The notes: generated by a model from the sequence alone, not told the origin. DNA of 64,000 bases from Rivularia sp. PCC 7116 (GCF_000316665.1 NC_019678.1:1054001-1118000), one strand, 5' to 3'. Numbered from the stretch's first letter, positions 15,831-26,506 are shown. A program made the numbers and translations.

Positions 15831-17639
15831 TTAATGTAAATCCGCATCCCAAACGGCAATGTAAACTCTACCTTCGTTATTGCGTTGTATTGTTCCTTTT
15901 AAATTTCGGGTTTGAAAAGAATATTTATTAGCTTGGCGCTGATACACTCGCTGCAATCCTTGTTGAATGTCGCCATTCATATTACCTTTTAACATTCCTT
16001 GTAAAGTGTTTTGCATTGCCTTTGCTCCTACAGATTGAGCTAAGCTAGCTTCTGTTTGTCGTAGTTTTCCAGATTGTCGGTCAAATAATAAACCTAAGTC
16101 TACTTGATTTGGCTGTAGTTTATAAAGATAGGCTCTGGTATTCCATAAACCTCGGGAAACTTTTGTTGGTTTCCCTAAAGTTGCTTTGACGTTGCTTTCG
16201 GAGCTACCTGTAGGAAATACGGGAAAACTAACGTTTGCAGGATTATTATTCTCTGGTTTTTCAGCTTTTGGTGGTGTGGAAGCTATGGGAGTAGGTGTAG
16301 CAGTTGGGATAGGGGTAGGAGTAGAAAATATTTGCGGTTGGGGTTGTGGTGTAAATATAGGTTTCGGTTGTGTATTTTCAGGTATGGGTTCTGGTGTAGG
16401 TTGGATAATTTGTTCTGGCTGCGGTTGTGGTGGAGCAATTTGTGGTTGTGGTGGAGGTTGAATTTCTGGGGTTGCGGTTGGTTGGATTTTGCCCAAAGTT
16501 GGCTTGGGAGAAGGAATTACACTATTATCATTATCAATAGGTGGTGGGGGAGTTTGAGAAATTACAATTTCTTCTTCTGGTTGCTGGTTATTGAAATTAG
16601 CGATCGCTATTCCTCCAATTAATCCAGCGCCAAGTAAACCACCGAAAATTAAACCGGGTTTTAACCAATTTGGGGAAGTTGAAGAATTTGAATTTGAATT
16701 TGAATTTGAATTTATATGTTTTTGGGGAATTCCTACTGCGGGAGATACTGCAACTGTTTTTTGAGTGTTTTGAGTATTTAGAGTATTTGATATAGGTTGA
16801 GTAGCATTAGTTTGTGTATTTGACTGCAAAGCATAAAGCATTTTGCTTGCCGTGCTGTAGCGACTATCGATATTAGAATTAATTGCTTTGTTAATTACTG
16901 TTTTTAAAGAAGTAGAAATTTCTTGAGCGTAAATTTCCCATAAGATTTTACCAGTTTGGGGATTAGTTTCTAATTCTTGCGGATGTTTCCCAGTTAATAA
17001 GTAAATTGCCGTTAAGCCTAAACTGTAAATATCCGTAGCGAAAACCGCACGCCCTATTGCCTGTTCGATTGGCATATATCCTGGAGTTCCAATCACCATC
17101 GATTGCGTGGGATTTCCCGAAGAATTGATTGCAGTACGAATGGTTTCTTTTACCGCACCAAAGTCAATTAAAACAGGTTTTTTATTAGAACTACGCAGGA
17201 TTATATTATCGGGTTTGATATCGCGGTGAATTATTCCTTTTGAATGGACGTATTCTAAAACCGGTAGCAAACTGAGTAAAATTTCTCTCACAGCTTGTTC
17301 GTTCAAACATCCTTGATTTTCAACAATATCCGTTAAAGTTTTTCCTTGAATCCACTCTTGAACTAAATAAAATAAACCGTCTTCCGAAAAATAGGCAAAA
17401 AGATTGGGAATTTGCTCGCTACCTTCACCGAGAAATTCTAAAGTTGCTGCCTCTCGTTCAAATTTTTGCTGAATCTTTTGATAGGTTTTTGGTTCGTCTG
17501 CTAATGGTTTGAGTTGCTTAATAACGCAACGTCGGCGAGAAGGAAGATGAGTATCTTCAGCTAAAAAGGTTTCGCCAAACCCACCAGCACCTAACACCTG
17601 GATAACTTGATAACGATTATTCAGTAACTTTGTTGTCAT
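15831..17639 (-). CDS. Membrane-anchored Ser/Thr protein kinase
   Basis: A Hanks-type kinase of 602 residues. The kinase domain (about 10-275) shows the glycine loop LGAGGFGETF, the VAIK-type lysine in CVIKQL, the catalytic loop IHRDIKPDN, the DFG motif in LIDFGAVKE and the APE-equivalent in GTPGYMPIEQ. It is followed by a Ser/Asn repeat (about 312-322), one TM helix (WLKPGLIFGGLLGAGLIGG), a Pro/Gln/Thr-rich linker of ~110 residues and a ~115-residue C-terminal domain (SFPVFPTGSSESNVKATLG onward) common on cyanobacterial kinases. The linker and terminal domain probably lie outside the cytoplasmic membrane. The ligand and substrates are unknown. Confidence 0.92.
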   Translation of the reverse strand: MTTKLLNNRYQVIQVLGAGGFGETFLAEDTHLPSRRRCVIKQLKPLADEPKTYQKIQQKFEREAATLEFLGEGSEQIPNLFAYFSEDGLFYLVQEWIQGKTLTDIVENQGCLNEQAVREILLSLLPVLEYVHSKGIIHRDIKPDNIILRSSNKKPVLIDFGAVKETIRTAINSSGNPTQSMVIGTPGYMPIEQAIGRAVFATDIYSLGLTAIYLLTGKHPQELETNPQTGKILWEIYAQEISTSLKTVINKAINSNIDSRYSTASKMLYALQSNTQTNATQPISNTLNTQNTQKTVAVSPAVGIPQKHINSNSNSNSNSSTSPNWLKPGLIFGGLLGAGLIGGIAIANFNNQQPEEEIVISQTPPPPIDNDNSVIPSPKPTLGKIQPTATPEIQPPPQPQIAPPQPQPEQIIQPTPEPIPENTQPKPIFTPQPQPQIFSTPTPIPTATPTPIASTPPKAEKPENNNPANVSFPVFPTGSSESNVKATLGKPTKVSRGLWNTRAYLYKLQPNQVDLGLLFDRQSGKLRQTEASLAQSVGAKAMQNTLQGMLKGNMNGDIQQGLQRVYQRQANKYSFQTRNLKGTIQRNNEGRVYIAVWDADLH

Positions 17640-17818
17640 GCTGCTTTAAAACGAGTGAACAGTATTTCAATCGATGACGCGAGCCAATATTTAATTTATC
17701 TCAAATCTGCTGACGTTGTTGGCAGTCGAATTTATCCCTCTAACCGTTTTTGATTATTCTTTGGAGAAAGGAAATACTGTATATTGTTATTTAGCTAAAA
17801 AACCCTAGTGATAGAGTT

Positions 17819-18256
17819 ATGGTTGGAACAACCCAAGCGGCTCAACTGCTGAAGATTTGTGCTCAACGAGTCAGACAGTTGCTTTATGAAGGGAGAATTG
17901 TCGGAGCAAAAAAAGTTGGTAGATTCTGGCAGATTCCTTTATTTAAGGGGATGCCTAAAGTAAAAGTTGGTAAACGAGGTCCTAAAGGAACTTGGCGAAA
18001 GAGATTAAGCTCGATACCAACTCTGATTCACGTAAATTCTCACAAGATAAGAAGTAATAGTAATAATGGGACTAATGAACCTGTAATTGTTGTTAGATCG
18101 GGTTCGCGAAAGATTGAGGCTCATCACGTGAAAATAAATGGGAGTTGTGAAGTGATTTACAGTCGCGATCGCCCTCTTGATTGTGGAGCTAAGGTTTTGA
18201 TTCAAGTTGATTCGGATGTGGTAGTCAAACCTTGTGTTTTTGCTGATATGAGCTAG
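17819..18256 (+). CDS. Excisionase-like helix-turn-helix protein
   Basis: The N-terminal ~45 residues (TTQAAQLLKICAQRVRQLLY, then EGRIVGAKKVGRFWQIPL) match the winged HTH used by excisionases and MerR-type proteins: a recognition helix, then a wing that reads G-R-x-W-x-I-P. A basic stretch follows (KVKVGKRGPKGTWRKR), then a ~70-residue C-terminal domain of unknown type. The 145-residue product is probably DNA-binding. No phage or integrase gene lies beside it, so an excision role is not implied; regulation of nearby genes is possible. Confidence 0.7.
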   Translation: MVGTTQAAQLLKICAQRVRQLLYEGRIVGAKKVGRFWQIPLFKGMPKVKVGKRGPKGTWRKRLSSIPTLIHVNSHKIRSNSNNGTNEPVIVVRSGSRKIEAHHVKINGSCEVIYSRDRPLDCGAKVLIQVDSDVVVKPCVFADMS

Positions 18257-18592
18257 CTTAAATTACAAAAAATACTTTTATTCAATCTAAATTTTGAAAT
18301 TATCAGCTTAATACAGTTCAATAATTATAGCTATTTGGCAATAAATAAATTGTAAGAAAGTATTGAGAAACTCTTTTAGCACGAGCTTCTTTGAGCATAT
18401 ATCCCGTTTTTATTTTCTGATTATTATTTACTCAGGGAAAATTAAAATCGTTTTTATCGACTTGAGTTAGGTATGATTCAATATCTTTTGTTAGAGAATT
18501 GAATCAAAGGTCATTATCAACCTACCTGGGACTGCAAGTCCCAGTCTAATAGCATAAGTCCATTAAAATGGACTAATTTATCTTTTTCTATT
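18257..18592. other. Intergenic region with a perfect palindrome
   Basis: No gene is seen. CTGGGACT/AGTCCCAG (18526-18533/18537-18544) forms a perfect 8-bp stem with a 3-nt loop and looks like one of the small palindromic cyanobacterial repeats. It lies in the open frame leading into the pentapeptide-repeat fragment. Confidence 0.45.
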
Positions 18593-18826
18593 TTGGTAAA
18601 AACCAATTTTAGATTAGCTAATTTACAAGGAGCGTTGCTGCAAGAAACAGCTTTAGTTGATGTGATTTTTGAAGAAGCTAACTTTACAAACGCCGAACTT
18701 GCTATGTGTTCTATTGTAGGAAGCAATTTTAGAGGAGCAATCTTTGATAATACCTCCTGCATCGAATGCCTATGTCGGGATACTATCTGGTGTGATGGAA
18801 AAATCATTGATGATTCCACAATTTAA
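18593..18826 (+). pseudogene. Pentapeptide-repeat protein fragment
   Basis: The frame encodes A(N/D)LXX-type repeats (FRLANLQGALLQETALVDVI, then FEEANFTNAELAMCSIVGSN, FRGAIFDN), which build a right-handed quadrilateral beta-helix. Only about nine repeats are present, and no in-frame ATG exists: the frame opens at TTG and stays open upstream to ~18503 through a palindromic repeat. It looks like the 3' end of a longer pentapeptide gene that lost its start, though a short functional protein cannot be excluded. Confidence 0.5.
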
Positions 18827-19059
18827 AAGTCATAATACGATCCAAAATTGCCTCAAGTATTTTTAAGACAGGCGGAGCCTCCTTTCACTGTATTCCTTCC
18901 CAGAGAAAAGGAACAAGATATTCGTTGCTCCTAAAAAGACATACCCTAAAATTATCAATATCTCTCTCCACCTCTTTTCTTTGCGCTCTTTGCGTCCTCT
19001 GCGGTTTATAAAAATCAACAATTTGAATCTTTGATAGTAATGCAGTACTACTGTAGATT
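18827..19059. other. Intergenic region before the clpC terminator
   Basis: No gene. It includes TTTGCGCTCTTTGCGTCCTC-type sequence (around 18980), a common repeat in this group of cyanobacteria. Confidence 0.4.
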
Positions 19060-19101
19060 CAAAACAAAAAAACGGTAGAGAAACTTAATTCCCTACCGTT
19101 T
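19060..19101 (-). terminator. Terminator of clpC
   Basis: On the minus strand a 9-bp stem AAACGGTAG/CTACCGTTT (19093-19101 with 19070-19078) is followed by a T-rich run ending TTTTTGTTTT. It lies 43 bp after the clpC stop. Confidence 0.85.
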
Positions 19102-19143
19102 AATAATTCTCAAAATTCTAGATAACTACTACCTAAAACTTAA

Positions 19144-21639
19144 TTATCCTTCAACAGCTTGAGGCAAAGCATCATCTTGTCCGCTGTCGCTTTCTTCCTC
19201 AGTCTTTTGAGAATGAACGAGGATATTTCCACCTTCATCCACGTCAACAATGGCTGTATCACCTTCACCGATGCGTCCGGAAAGTATTTCTTCGGCCAGA
19301 CTATCCTCTAACAAGCGCATAATTGCCCTACGTAAAGGTCTTGCACCGTAACTCGGGTTATAACCTTCTTGCAGCAATCGCTCTTTGAAGCGATCGCTTA
19401 CTTCTAGTTTGATACCTTTCTCGGTGAGTCGTCCGAATACTTCCTTGAGCATGATATCGGCAATCAACATTACCTCTTCACGGTTCAACTGACGGAAGAC
19501 GATAATTTCATCCAGACGGTTGAGGAATTCAGGACGGAAGTACTGCTTGAGTTCTTCGTTAACCAAAGACTTAATGCGGTTGTACTGAGACTCGCTAGCA
19601 TCTTCGGCAAACTCGAAACCGATTCCGCCGCCACCTTTTTCAATTACCTTAGAACCGATATTAGAAGTTAATATCAGCAAAGTATTTTTGAAATCTACAG
19701 TACGTCCCTTAGCATCAGTTAATCTACCGTCTTCAAGAATTTGAAGCAGCATATTAAATACATCGGGGTGCGCTTTTTCGATTTCGTCGAATAGCACTAC
19801 CGTATAAGGTCTGCGTCTGACAGCTTCAGTTAGCTGACCGCCTTCGTTGTATCCAACATAACCAGGAGGCGAACCAATCAGCTTGCTGACGGTGTGACGC
19901 TCCATAAATTCGGACATATCGAGACGAATCATTGCTTCTTCCGAACCGAAGAAGTAAGATGCCAATGATTTAGCTAATTCAGTTTTACCTACACCAGTAG
20001 GACCGGAGAAGACAAAGCTAGCAATTGGTCGGTTGGGATTCTTCAAACCAACGCGAGCGCGACGAATAGCACGGGAAACTGCTTTTACAGCATCTTCTTG
20101 ACCAATCAAACGCTGGTGCAAGGTGTCTTCCATATGCAGCAATTTCTCGGATTCGGATTCGGTGAGTTTGTTCACCGGAACGCCAGTCCAAGAAGCTACG
20201 ATATGGGCAATATCTTCCTCTGTAACTACAGGTTCTTCACCATTAGCACCAGAAGTACCGGCTTTGCTTTGAGCAATAGCGCGAATTTCTGCTTTGATTT
20301 CCATCTCGCGATCGCGAAGTTCGCCAGCTTTGTCAAAGTCTTGGGAACGTACTGCATCATCCTTCTCTTTGAGGATTTTACGCAGTTCCTTGTCTAACTC
20401 TTTGGCTGCGGGTGGCAGCTGAGAGTTAATCAAACGTACCCGAGAACCAGCTTCGTCAATTAAATCAATTGCTTTATCTGGAAGGTAGCGATCGCTAATA
20501 TATCGGTCGGATAATTTAGCCGCCGCTAACACCGCTTCATCAGAAATTTTTAATTTATGATGTTGTTCGTAACGGTCGCGTAAACCGTATAAAATTTCAA
20601 TAGTTTCATCTACTGAAGGTTCACCTACCATAACTGGTTGGAAACGACGCTCAAGGGCGGCATCTCGTTCGATGTGCTTGCGGTATTCATCGAGCGTTGT
20701 TGCGCCGATACACTGCAATTCACCACGAGCTAAAGCAGGTTTTAGTATATTAGCTGCATCAATAGCGCCTTCTGCCGCACCAGCACCGATTAAGGTGTGT
20801 ACTTCATCAATTACTAAAATTACATTTCCCGCCTGACGGATTTCATCCATAATCTTTTTCAGGCGTTCTTCAAATTCACCCCGATACTTGGTACCTGCAA
20901 CAAGCAAACCAATATCAAGAGTTACTACACGTTTTTCTTCTAAGATGTCAGGAACATCTTTGTTTCCAATACGCTGTGCCAGTCCTTCAGCAATAGCTGT
21001 TTTACCAACACCAGGTTCACCAATTAATACAGGGTTATTTTTTGTACGACGACCCAAAATTTGGATTACTCGCTCAATCTCCTTAGCACGTCCAACCACG
21101 GGGTCAAGCTTGCCATCTAATGCCATTTGGGTCAAATTAGAACCAAATTCATCCAGAGTCGGAGTTTTATTGCGTCCAGATTGACCGGTAGCCGTAACTT
21201 CAGCGGTTTCACCAAGCATACGAATAACTTGGGTTCTGACTTTAGATAAGTCAACACCAAGATTTTCGAGTACTCTTGCTGCTACGCCTTCTCCTTCGCG
21301 GATTAAGCCCAACAGCAAATGCTCGGTACCAATATAATTGTGTCCTAACTGGCGAGCTTCTTCTAAAGATAGTTCCAGAACTCGCTTTGCCCGTGGGGTA
21401 AACGGAATTTCCACGGCAACAAAGCCCGAGCCTCGACCTATAATTTTTTCGACCTCGATTCTGGCATCTTTAAGGTTAACGCCCATTGATTTGAGCACCT
21501 TAGCCGCCACGCCAGTTCCCTCGCCAATCAGACCTAAAAGAATCTGTTCGGTGCCAACAAAATTATGCCCAAGACGGCGAGCCTCTTCTTGAGCAAGCAT
21601 TATTACCTTGATGGCTTTTTCTGTGAAGCGTTCAAACAT
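19144..21639 (-). CDS. clpC: Clp protease ATP-binding subunit ClpC (Hsp100)
   Basis: ClpC is an AAA+ unfoldase that feeds substrates to ClpP/ClpR. The 831 residues are the normal length for cyanobacterial ClpC. Domains in order: two Clp-N repeats ([20 protein letters not shown] and the homologous block near residue 80), the first AAA domain with Walker A GEPGVGKT, a UVR-like middle domain ([20 protein letters not shown]), the second AAA domain with GPTGVGKT, and the C-terminal small domain ([20 protein letters not shown]). The final ~30 residues are acidic. It is monocistronic, with its own terminator, and is expected to be essential. Confidence 0.97.
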   Translation of the reverse strand: MFERFTEKAIKVIMLAQEEARRLGHNFVGTEQILLGLIGEGTGVAAKVLKSMGVNLKDARIEVEKIIGRGSGFVAVEIPFTPRAKRVLELSLEEARQLGHNYIGTEHLLLGLIREGEGVAARVLENLGVDLSKVRTQVIRMLGETAEVTATGQSGRNKTPTLDEFGSNLTQMALDGKLDPVVGRAKEIERVIQILGRRTKNNPVLIGEPGVGKTAIAEGLAQRIGNKDVPDILEEKRVVTLDIGLLVAGTKYRGEFEERLKKIMDEIRQAGNVILVIDEVHTLIGAGAAEGAIDAANILKPALARGELQCIGATTLDEYRKHIERDAALERRFQPVMVGEPSVDETIEILYGLRDRYEQHHKLKISDEAVLAAAKLSDRYISDRYLPDKAIDLIDEAGSRVRLINSQLPPAAKELDKELRKILKEKDDAVRSQDFDKAGELRDREMEIKAEIRAIAQSKAGTSGANGEEPVVTEEDIAHIVASWTGVPVNKLTESESEKLLHMEDTLHQRLIGQEDAVKAVSRAIRRARVGLKNPNRPIASFVFSGPTGVGKTELAKSLASYFFGSEEAMIRLDMSEFMERHTVSKLIGSPPGYVGYNEGGQLTEAVRRRPYTVVLFDEIEKAHPDVFNMLLQILEDGRLTDAKGRTVDFKNTLLILTSNIGSKVIEKGGGGIGFEFAEDASESQYNRIKSLVNEELKQYFRPEFLNRLDEIIVFRQLNREEVMLIADIMLKEVFGRLTEKGIKLEVSDRFKERLLQEGYNPSYGARPLRRAIMRLLEDSLAEEILSGRIGEGDTAIVDVDEGGNILVHSQKTEEESDSGQDDALPQAVEG

Positions 21640-22005
21640 AAGGCATTATTCCCATCGCCTGCGTCGTGCCGGTACGCTGATTTTAGCACAGGCAAATTCT
21701 ATGGGTGCCGCCAGAAACTTGTTAGACATCCAAATATCAGGAACCCACTTCCGAGATTGAAGTTACATATTATTTGCTACTTTTTTGTAGTCACTGTACT
21801 GAGGAGCTTAATTGAGTATGCTATTTATCTTGACTACGACCCGCACACACTTAGATTGACACTTTTACGCTCATATTTTCCAATCATCACTATTATCATT
21901 TTTATGCATTTTCGTCAAGAAGATTATGAACTTTATAAAAATTCTTTATAGTTAGATAAAATATTATTTAATTATTAAGACTTATGAGTTTTAAGCATAT
22001 TTTAA
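21640..22005. other. Intergenic region upstream of clpC
   Basis: No gene is supported; it holds the clpC promoter region. Short frames on the plus strand lack ribosome sites and family signatures. Confidence 0.4.
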
Positions 22006-22085
22006 GGGGATTGGGAATTGGGCATGGGGGATTGGGCATTGGGAATTGGGAATTGGGGATTGGTAATTGGTAATTGGTAGTTGGT
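22006..22085. repeat. GGGCATTGGGAATTGG-type repeat cluster
   Basis: About ten degenerate 7- to 8-bp units (GGGAATTG, GGGCATG, GGGGATTG, GGTAATT) in tandem. The cluster runs up to the 3' end of rimI, whose last codons (SATSSE) read through ACCAGTAGCGAGTAA, itself similar to repeat sequence at 4581-4600. Confidence 0.8.
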
Positions 22086-22098
22086 TAATCCCTGCTTA

Positions 22099-22668
22099 TT
22101 ACTCGCTACTGGTTGCTGAATACTGTTCTCGTTTCCAGCCAGATTTGTTTAAGCCTTGGTTAACAAAAGTTTCCCAGTTGGCTAAAGTTTGGGCAAATTC
22201 TGGTTTATGTATACCGCTAAGCCAAAGAATTAAAGCATCTTCGCCATTATCTTTGTAATAACGTCTTCTTCTCCCCGCTGTTTTGAAGCCAAATTTTTCG
22301 TATAAAGAAATTGCACTTTGATTAGAAGCTCTTACTTCTAAGGTTGCTCTTTCCAAATTGCGATCGCGAGCGGTGTTGAGGAGAGAGTAAAGTAAAGCGG
22401 CACCCATACCTTGACGATGATATTGAGGATCTATTGCCAAAATAGTAATGTGGGCTTCTTCTAATATTGACCAAAAACAGCCCATACCTAACAGCCTTTC
22501 GCCGGTTTTCTGAGAAAATAAACCTTGTATCTCGCTGTTTGGGCTATCAAGTTCTCTTTGATAAGCTTCTTTAGACCATAAGCCGTTAAAGCAGGTTTTA
22601 TCTAGCTCCACTATCAAAGATAGATGTTCTTGTGACAGAGATTTAATTTTTAGCTCAAATAAGTTCAC
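22099..22668 (-). CDS. rimI: Ribosomal-protein-S18-alanine N-acetyltransferase RimI
   Basis: A GNAT-fold enzyme; family members acetylate the N-terminal alanine of S18. The 189-residue protein has the acetyl-CoA loop in ILAIDPQYHRQGMGAALLYS (Q/R-x-x-G-x-G/A) and the C-terminal strand ERATLEVRASNQSAISLYEK followed by FGFKTAGRRRRYYKDNGEDA, which is typical of RimI. Translation starts at GTG 22668. The last ~25 residues are not family-like and end in repeat-derived codons. It is divergent from lysA, 89 bp apart, as in other cyanobacteria. Confidence 0.9.
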   Translation of the reverse strand: MNLFELKIKSLSQEHLSLIVELDKTCFNGLWSKEAYQRELDSPNSEIQGLFSQKTGERLLGMGCFWSILEEAHITILAIDPQYHRQGMGAALLYSLLNTARDRNLERATLEVRASNQSAISLYEKFGFKTAGRRRRYYKDNGEDALILWLSGIHKPEFAQTLANWETFVNQGLNKSGWKREQYSATSSE

Positions 22669-22757
22669 TTTTATTGGTTATGGTACATCGCCCTTTGTAC
22701 ACTGGGTAACGGGAGACAAATGTCGCCCTAAGGTAAACGTAAATAACTTGTATCGTT

Positions 22758-24176
22758 ATGGTATCGACTCACCCGGCTGGGATTCAAGCCAATGGCAGTA
22801 AATATATACTATCGAGCAATCAAAGGGAAGGCATTTCGCCAAATCAATCACTTCTACCTTTGAGTGCAAAAGTTAATCAAAATGACAATTTAGAAGTGGG
22901 GGGTTGTGACGTAACGACGCTGGTAAAGCAGTTTGGCTCTCCGCTATATATTCTAGACGAAGAAAGCTTGCGAACTGCTTGCTGTCAGTATCGCGATAGT
23001 TTTAAGCAGTACTATAAAGGCGAATCCCAAGTATTATACGCTTCTAAAGCCTGGAATTGTTTGGCTGTATGCGCGATTGTAGCATCTGAAGGTTTGGGAA
23101 TAGATGTAGCTTCTGGTGGCGAATTGTATACTGCGATTACAGCTGGTGCGGATGCCGATAAGATTTATCTTCATAGCAATAACAAGTCTCGGGATGAATT
23201 GATTTTTGCTGTGGAATCCGGCTGCACAATTGTTGTAGATAACTGGTACGAACTAAATACTTTGGTAGAACTAGCTCAAGAAAATAGTTTTTCGAGTTAT
23301 GCACCGTACCGAATTATGCTACGCCTAACTCCTGGAATTGATTGTCATACCCACGATTACATCCGCACGGGACAATTAGATAGTAAATTTGGTTTCGATC
23401 CTAACGCCCTTGATGATGTATTTGCTTTTGCGATCAAAAATCAAGCTTCGCTTAATTGTGTTGGAGTACACGCTCATATTGGTTCGCAAATTTTTGAGCG
23501 TCAACCCCATCAAGACTTAGCTGCTCTGATGGTAGAATGGTTGAAAAAAGCTGCTACTTATGGTATAGAAATTACGGAATTAAACGTTGGTGGTGGTTTA
23601 GGAATCAGATATATTGAATCCGATGACCCACCGAGTATAGAAGAGTGGGTAAAGCCAATTTGCGAAGTAGTTGAAAAAGCTTGTGGAGAGGCGAATATTT
23701 CCTTACCAAAAATATTATGCGAACCGGGACGTTCTTTGATTGGTACAACCTGCGTTACTGCATATAGTGTTGGTGCATCGAAAGAAATTCCCGGAATACG
23801 TAAATACATTGCCGTAGATGGAGGAATGTCGGACAACCCGCGTCCAATAACTTACGAGTCAATTTATCGAGCAGTGGTAGCGAATAAAATGTCGGCACCA
23901 CTAACCGAACAAGTCACGATTGCTGGTAAACATTGCGAATCGGGAGATATTCTAATTAAAGATGCCCAACTTCCTTCAACTTCGGAGGGAGATATTCTCG
24001 TAGTAATGGGAACGGGTGCGTATAATTACAGTATGTCATCCAATTACAACCGTTTGCCTCGACCGGCAGCAGTTTTAGTTGGTAATGGTGAAGCAAGTTT
24101 AATCCTGCAACGCGAGTCATATCAAGATTTGATTCGTCAGGATTGCTTACCAGAAAGACTGAAGAAAAATGAGTAA
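22758..24176 (+). CDS. lysA: Diaminopimelate decarboxylase
   Basis: This PLP enzyme of fold type III converts meso-diaminopimelate to L-lysine. The 472 residues carry an N-terminal extension of ~45. The PLP lysine lies in VLYASKAWNC; the phosphate-binding glycines in LNVGGGLGIRY; the HAHIGSQ segment (GVHAHIGSQIFE) and the EPGRSLIG motif are present; and the catalytic cysteine of the second subunit is in KHCESGDIL. The terminal DGGMSDNPRP segment is also canonical. It starts a rimI-divergent run with cdaA and uppS downstream (163 bp to cdaA). Confidence 0.97.
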   Translation: MVSTHPAGIQANGSKYILSSNQREGISPNQSLLPLSAKVNQNDNLEVGGCDVTTLVKQFGSPLYILDEESLRTACCQYRDSFKQYYKGESQVLYASKAWNCLAVCAIVASEGLGIDVASGGELYTAITAGADADKIYLHSNNKSRDELIFAVESGCTIVVDNWYELNTLVELAQENSFSSYAPYRIMLRLTPGIDCHTHDYIRTGQLDSKFGFDPNALDDVFAFAIKNQASLNCVGVHAHIGSQIFERQPHQDLAALMVEWLKKAATYGIEITELNVGGGLGIRYIESDDPPSIEEWVKPICEVVEKACGEANISLPKILCEPGRSLIGTTCVTAYSVGASKEIPGIRKYIAVDGGMSDNPRPITYESIYRAVVANKMSAPLTEQVTIAGKHCESGDILIKDAQLPSTSEGDILVVMGTGAYNYSMSSNYNRLPRPAAVLVGNGEASLILQRESYQDLIRQDCLPERLKKNE

Positions 24177-24339
24177 TTAAGTATAATGTCGGCAAAGTAG
24201 TATGTTGCATGAAGACTAAAAAAATCAAGTTTATGCTCCATACTTCATGCTACTATGCTGGGAAGTTGCCCATAAGGCATCTATATTATTTAAAATTTGA
24301 GCAATATATCCTTCAAACAAAGCGCGTAATCCAGATGTC

Positions 24340-25260
24340 ATGGGGAATTTATGGAAACAATGGCTGGCAAACCTGGGATGGTCGCAGCCCTTGTTAAAGA
24401 CTCTGGATATCATGTTAGTGCTAGGGCTGACTTACATGATGCTAGTAATAATCAGCGAACGTCGCACTCTATGGATGGTGCGGGGTTTTATTCTATTGAT
24501 GCTAGCTTCTGCTGTTAGTGGCTTCTTGCAGCTACAACTATTAAATTTTGTTTTACAAAGCCTGGTGTATGGTTGTGCTGTAGCGATGGCGATAACTCTT
24601 CAGTCAGAGTTCCGCCGTTTTCTAGAACAATTAGGGCGTGGTGAATTTCGGCAGTTGTTCCAGACTTCGAGTTTAGCGGTGCCGAAATCCTATAGTGTAA
24701 TTGATGAAATTGTTGATGCGGTTAGAGAACTCTCAAAAAACCGGATTGGTGCTTTGGTGATTATCGAAACCACGGGTCCAATTGACGAGCGTGATTTTTC
24801 CGTACCGGGAGTTAAGTTGAATGCTGAAGTTTCCAAGGAACTACTGCAAACAATTTTTCAGCCAAAAACTCTTTTGCATGATGGTGCAACATTGATACGT
24901 GGTTCTCGGATTGTATCTTCGGGTATAATTTTACCGCTTTCGGGACGTACTGCTTCCCGTCAGTTGGGAACGCGCCATCGAGCAGCTATGGGAATTACTG
25001 AGCGTGTGGAAAATTGTATTTGCGTCGTTGTGTCGGAAGAAACAGGTTCTATTTCTCTTGCGGAAAGGGGAACTTTAAATAGACCATTAACAATCACGAA
25101 GTTGAGAGATTCCTTAGAGACTTTATTTTCTCCTACAGTGGATCGCGAGGCTGTAGCCCCTGGTTTGCTTAGTTTGGGTCGTCAAATTCGTGGTAAATCT
25201 ATGGCATTAATTTCACGTTTACTCGGTTTACCATCGACCGCTTCTCGGGATAAAAAATGA
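24340..25260 (+). CDS. cdaA: Diadenylate cyclase CdaA (c-di-AMP synthase)
   Basis: CdaA makes the second messenger c-di-AMP from two ATP. The 306-residue protein has three N-terminal TM helices (residues ~18-40, 44-62, 65-85), a short coiled segment, and the DAC domain with the catalytic DGA motif ([14 protein letters not shown]) and the RHR motif ([12 protein letters not shown]). The C-terminal ~50 residues are extra and family-variable. It overlaps uppS by four bases (ATGA), so c-di-AMP and undecaprenyl phosphate synthesis are translationally coupled. In cyanobacteria c-di-AMP affects osmolyte and potassium transport. Confidence 0.94.
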   Translation: MGNLWKQWLANLGWSQPLLKTLDIMLVLGLTYMMLVIISERRTLWMVRGFILLMLASAVSGFLQLQLLNFVLQSLVYGCAVAMAITLQSEFRRFLEQLGRGEFRQLFQTSSLAVPKSYSVIDEIVDAVRELSKNRIGALVIIETTGPIDERDFSVPGVKLNAEVSKELLQTIFQPKTLLHDGATLIRGSRIVSSGIILPLSGRTASRQLGTRHRAAMGITERVENCICVVVSEETGSISLAERGTLNRPLTITKLRDSLETLFSPTVDREAVAPGLLSLGRQIRGKSMALISRLLGLPSTASRDKK

Positions 25261-26006
25261 CAGCACAATCAACAAATCTAGAATATTTGCCAAGCGATTT
25301 AGAGAGGGAGCTATTACCGCATCACGTTGCGGTAATCATGGATGGCAATGGTCGATGGGCTAAACGTAGGGGTTTGCCTCGGATTATGGGGCACAAGCGG
25401 GGAACTGATATTCTCAAGGATTTACTTCGTTGCTGTAAAGATTGGGGAATAAAAGTTTTAACAGTCTATGCTTTTTCTACTGAAAACTGGGGTAGACCGC
25501 AAGAAGAAGTTGATTTTTTGATGACTTTGTTCCAGCGAGTTTTACGTCAAGAACTCCGGGAGATGTTAAAAGAGAACGTCAGAATTGGTTTTGTTGGAAA
25601 TTTAAAAGCTTTGCCAAGTGCTTTGCAAGCAGAAATTGGTCGTTCGATGAAAGAAACCAAAGACAATCGCGGCATTGATTTTAATGTTGCCACTAACTAT
25701 GGTGGCAGACAAGAAATTATTCAAGCTTGTCAGGCGATCGCCGAAAAGGTAGATAAGGGATTAATACAGCCCCACGAAATTGATGAAGCGACATTTGAAC
25801 ATCATCTTTATACTGCAAGACACTGCGACCCGGATTTAATTATTCGCACCAGTGGAGAAATGCGCTTGAGCAATTTTCTCTTGTGGCAAGCAGCTTATTC
25901 AGAAATATATTTCACCGATACATTGTGGCCAGATTTCGACCGCAGCGAATTTCGCAAAGCATTATTAGCCTATCAGCAAAGAGATAGAAGGTTTGGGAAA
26001 GTTTAA
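25257..26006 (+). CDS. uppS: Isoprenyl (undecaprenyl) diphosphate synthase
   Basis: A cis-prenyltransferase that makes the C55 lipid carrier for peptidoglycan and polysaccharides. The 249-residue protein has all family motifs: [20 protein letters not shown] with the catalytic Asp, [18 protein letters not shown], the [12 protein letters not shown] segment, and the Asp/Arg/Ser terminal block [20 protein letters not shown]. It starts within the cdaA stop codon (ATGA). It has no membrane segment and acts at the cytoplasmic face. Confidence 0.97.
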   Translation: MTAQSTNLEYLPSDLERELLPHHVAVIMDGNGRWAKRRGLPRIMGHKRGTDILKDLLRCCKDWGIKVLTVYAFSTENWGRPQEEVDFLMTLFQRVLRQELREMLKENVRIGFVGNLKALPSALQAEIGRSMKETKDNRGIDFNVATNYGGRQEIIQACQAIAEKVDKGLIQPHEIDEATFEHHLYTARHCDPDLIIRTSGEMRLSNFLLWQAAYSEIYFTDTLWPDFDRSEFRKALLAYQQRDRRFGKV

Positions 26007-26087
26007 TTAATTGGGAATTGGTGAAACACTGCGTTGCGGAGGTTCCCTCCGTTATAGCAAGTGTTGAACCCGAAGGGTAATTGCATT

Positions 26088-26140
26088 TCTTCTCCCTCAC
26101 TCCCTCACTCTCTCACTCCCTCACTCCCTCACTCCCTATG
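26088..26140. repeat. CTCCCTCA tandem octamers
   Basis: Six near-perfect copies of an 8-bp unit (CTCCCTCA) lie between the convergent uppS and DUF3143 genes, preceded by the short palindrome-rich stretch near 26030-26075. Confidence 0.85.
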
Positions 26141-26408
26141 GTCCGCAGAAAACTGCTTCTTCTACATCTTTACGACTTAAAGAATATTTAAATGAGCGCT
26201 GGATGTCTTCTTCATTTTCTCCGGCATTTAGATATCTCACGGTGATTTCTTCAATATCAAGCCAGATTTCGGCTTCCCAAGCAGGTCGCTGTATTCGCCA
26301 TAAATGCAAACATTTTGGGTCTTGCTGACAGCCAAGATTTTCTAGCCATTGCTCAATTTGAGGAAGGGGATGATTGTATAGCGGAGTTTCTGAATTTAGA
26401 AGATACAT
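26136..26408 (-). CDS. DUF3143 domain protein
   Basis: The 90-residue protein matches the small cyanobacterial DUF3143 family: an N-terminal LYNHPLPQIEQWLENLGCQQ block, then a beta-rich core with the tryptophans of LHLWRIQRPAWEAEIWLDIE and a C-terminal helix (DIQRSFKYSLSRKDVEEAVF). The function is unknown. It lies downstream of a J-domain membrane protein on the same strand (about 100 bp, filled by repeats). Confidence 0.8.
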   Translation of the reverse strand: MYLLNSETPLYNHPLPQIEQWLENLGCQQDPKCLHLWRIQRPAWEAEIWLDIEEITVRYLNAGENEEDIQRSFKYSLSRKDVEEAVFCGP

Positions 26409-26506
26409 AAAGTTTAGTTGTTAGTTATTAGTTGTTAGTTGTTAGTTGTTAGTTGTTAATCTTCTTATCCCATGCCCAATGCCCCATCCCCCATGCCCGA
26501 CTCTAG
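26409..26506. repeat. TTAGTTGT and CCCAATGCCCC-type repeats
   Basis: Several tandem copies of TTAGTTGT are followed by a CCCATGCCCAATGCCCCATC-type cluster, between the J-domain and DUF3143 genes. Confidence 0.75.

Noticed and set aside
16186-16622. Gly/Trp-rich frames on the plus strand inside the kinase gene
   Set aside because: They are the complement of the Pro/Gln-rich linker of the kinase.
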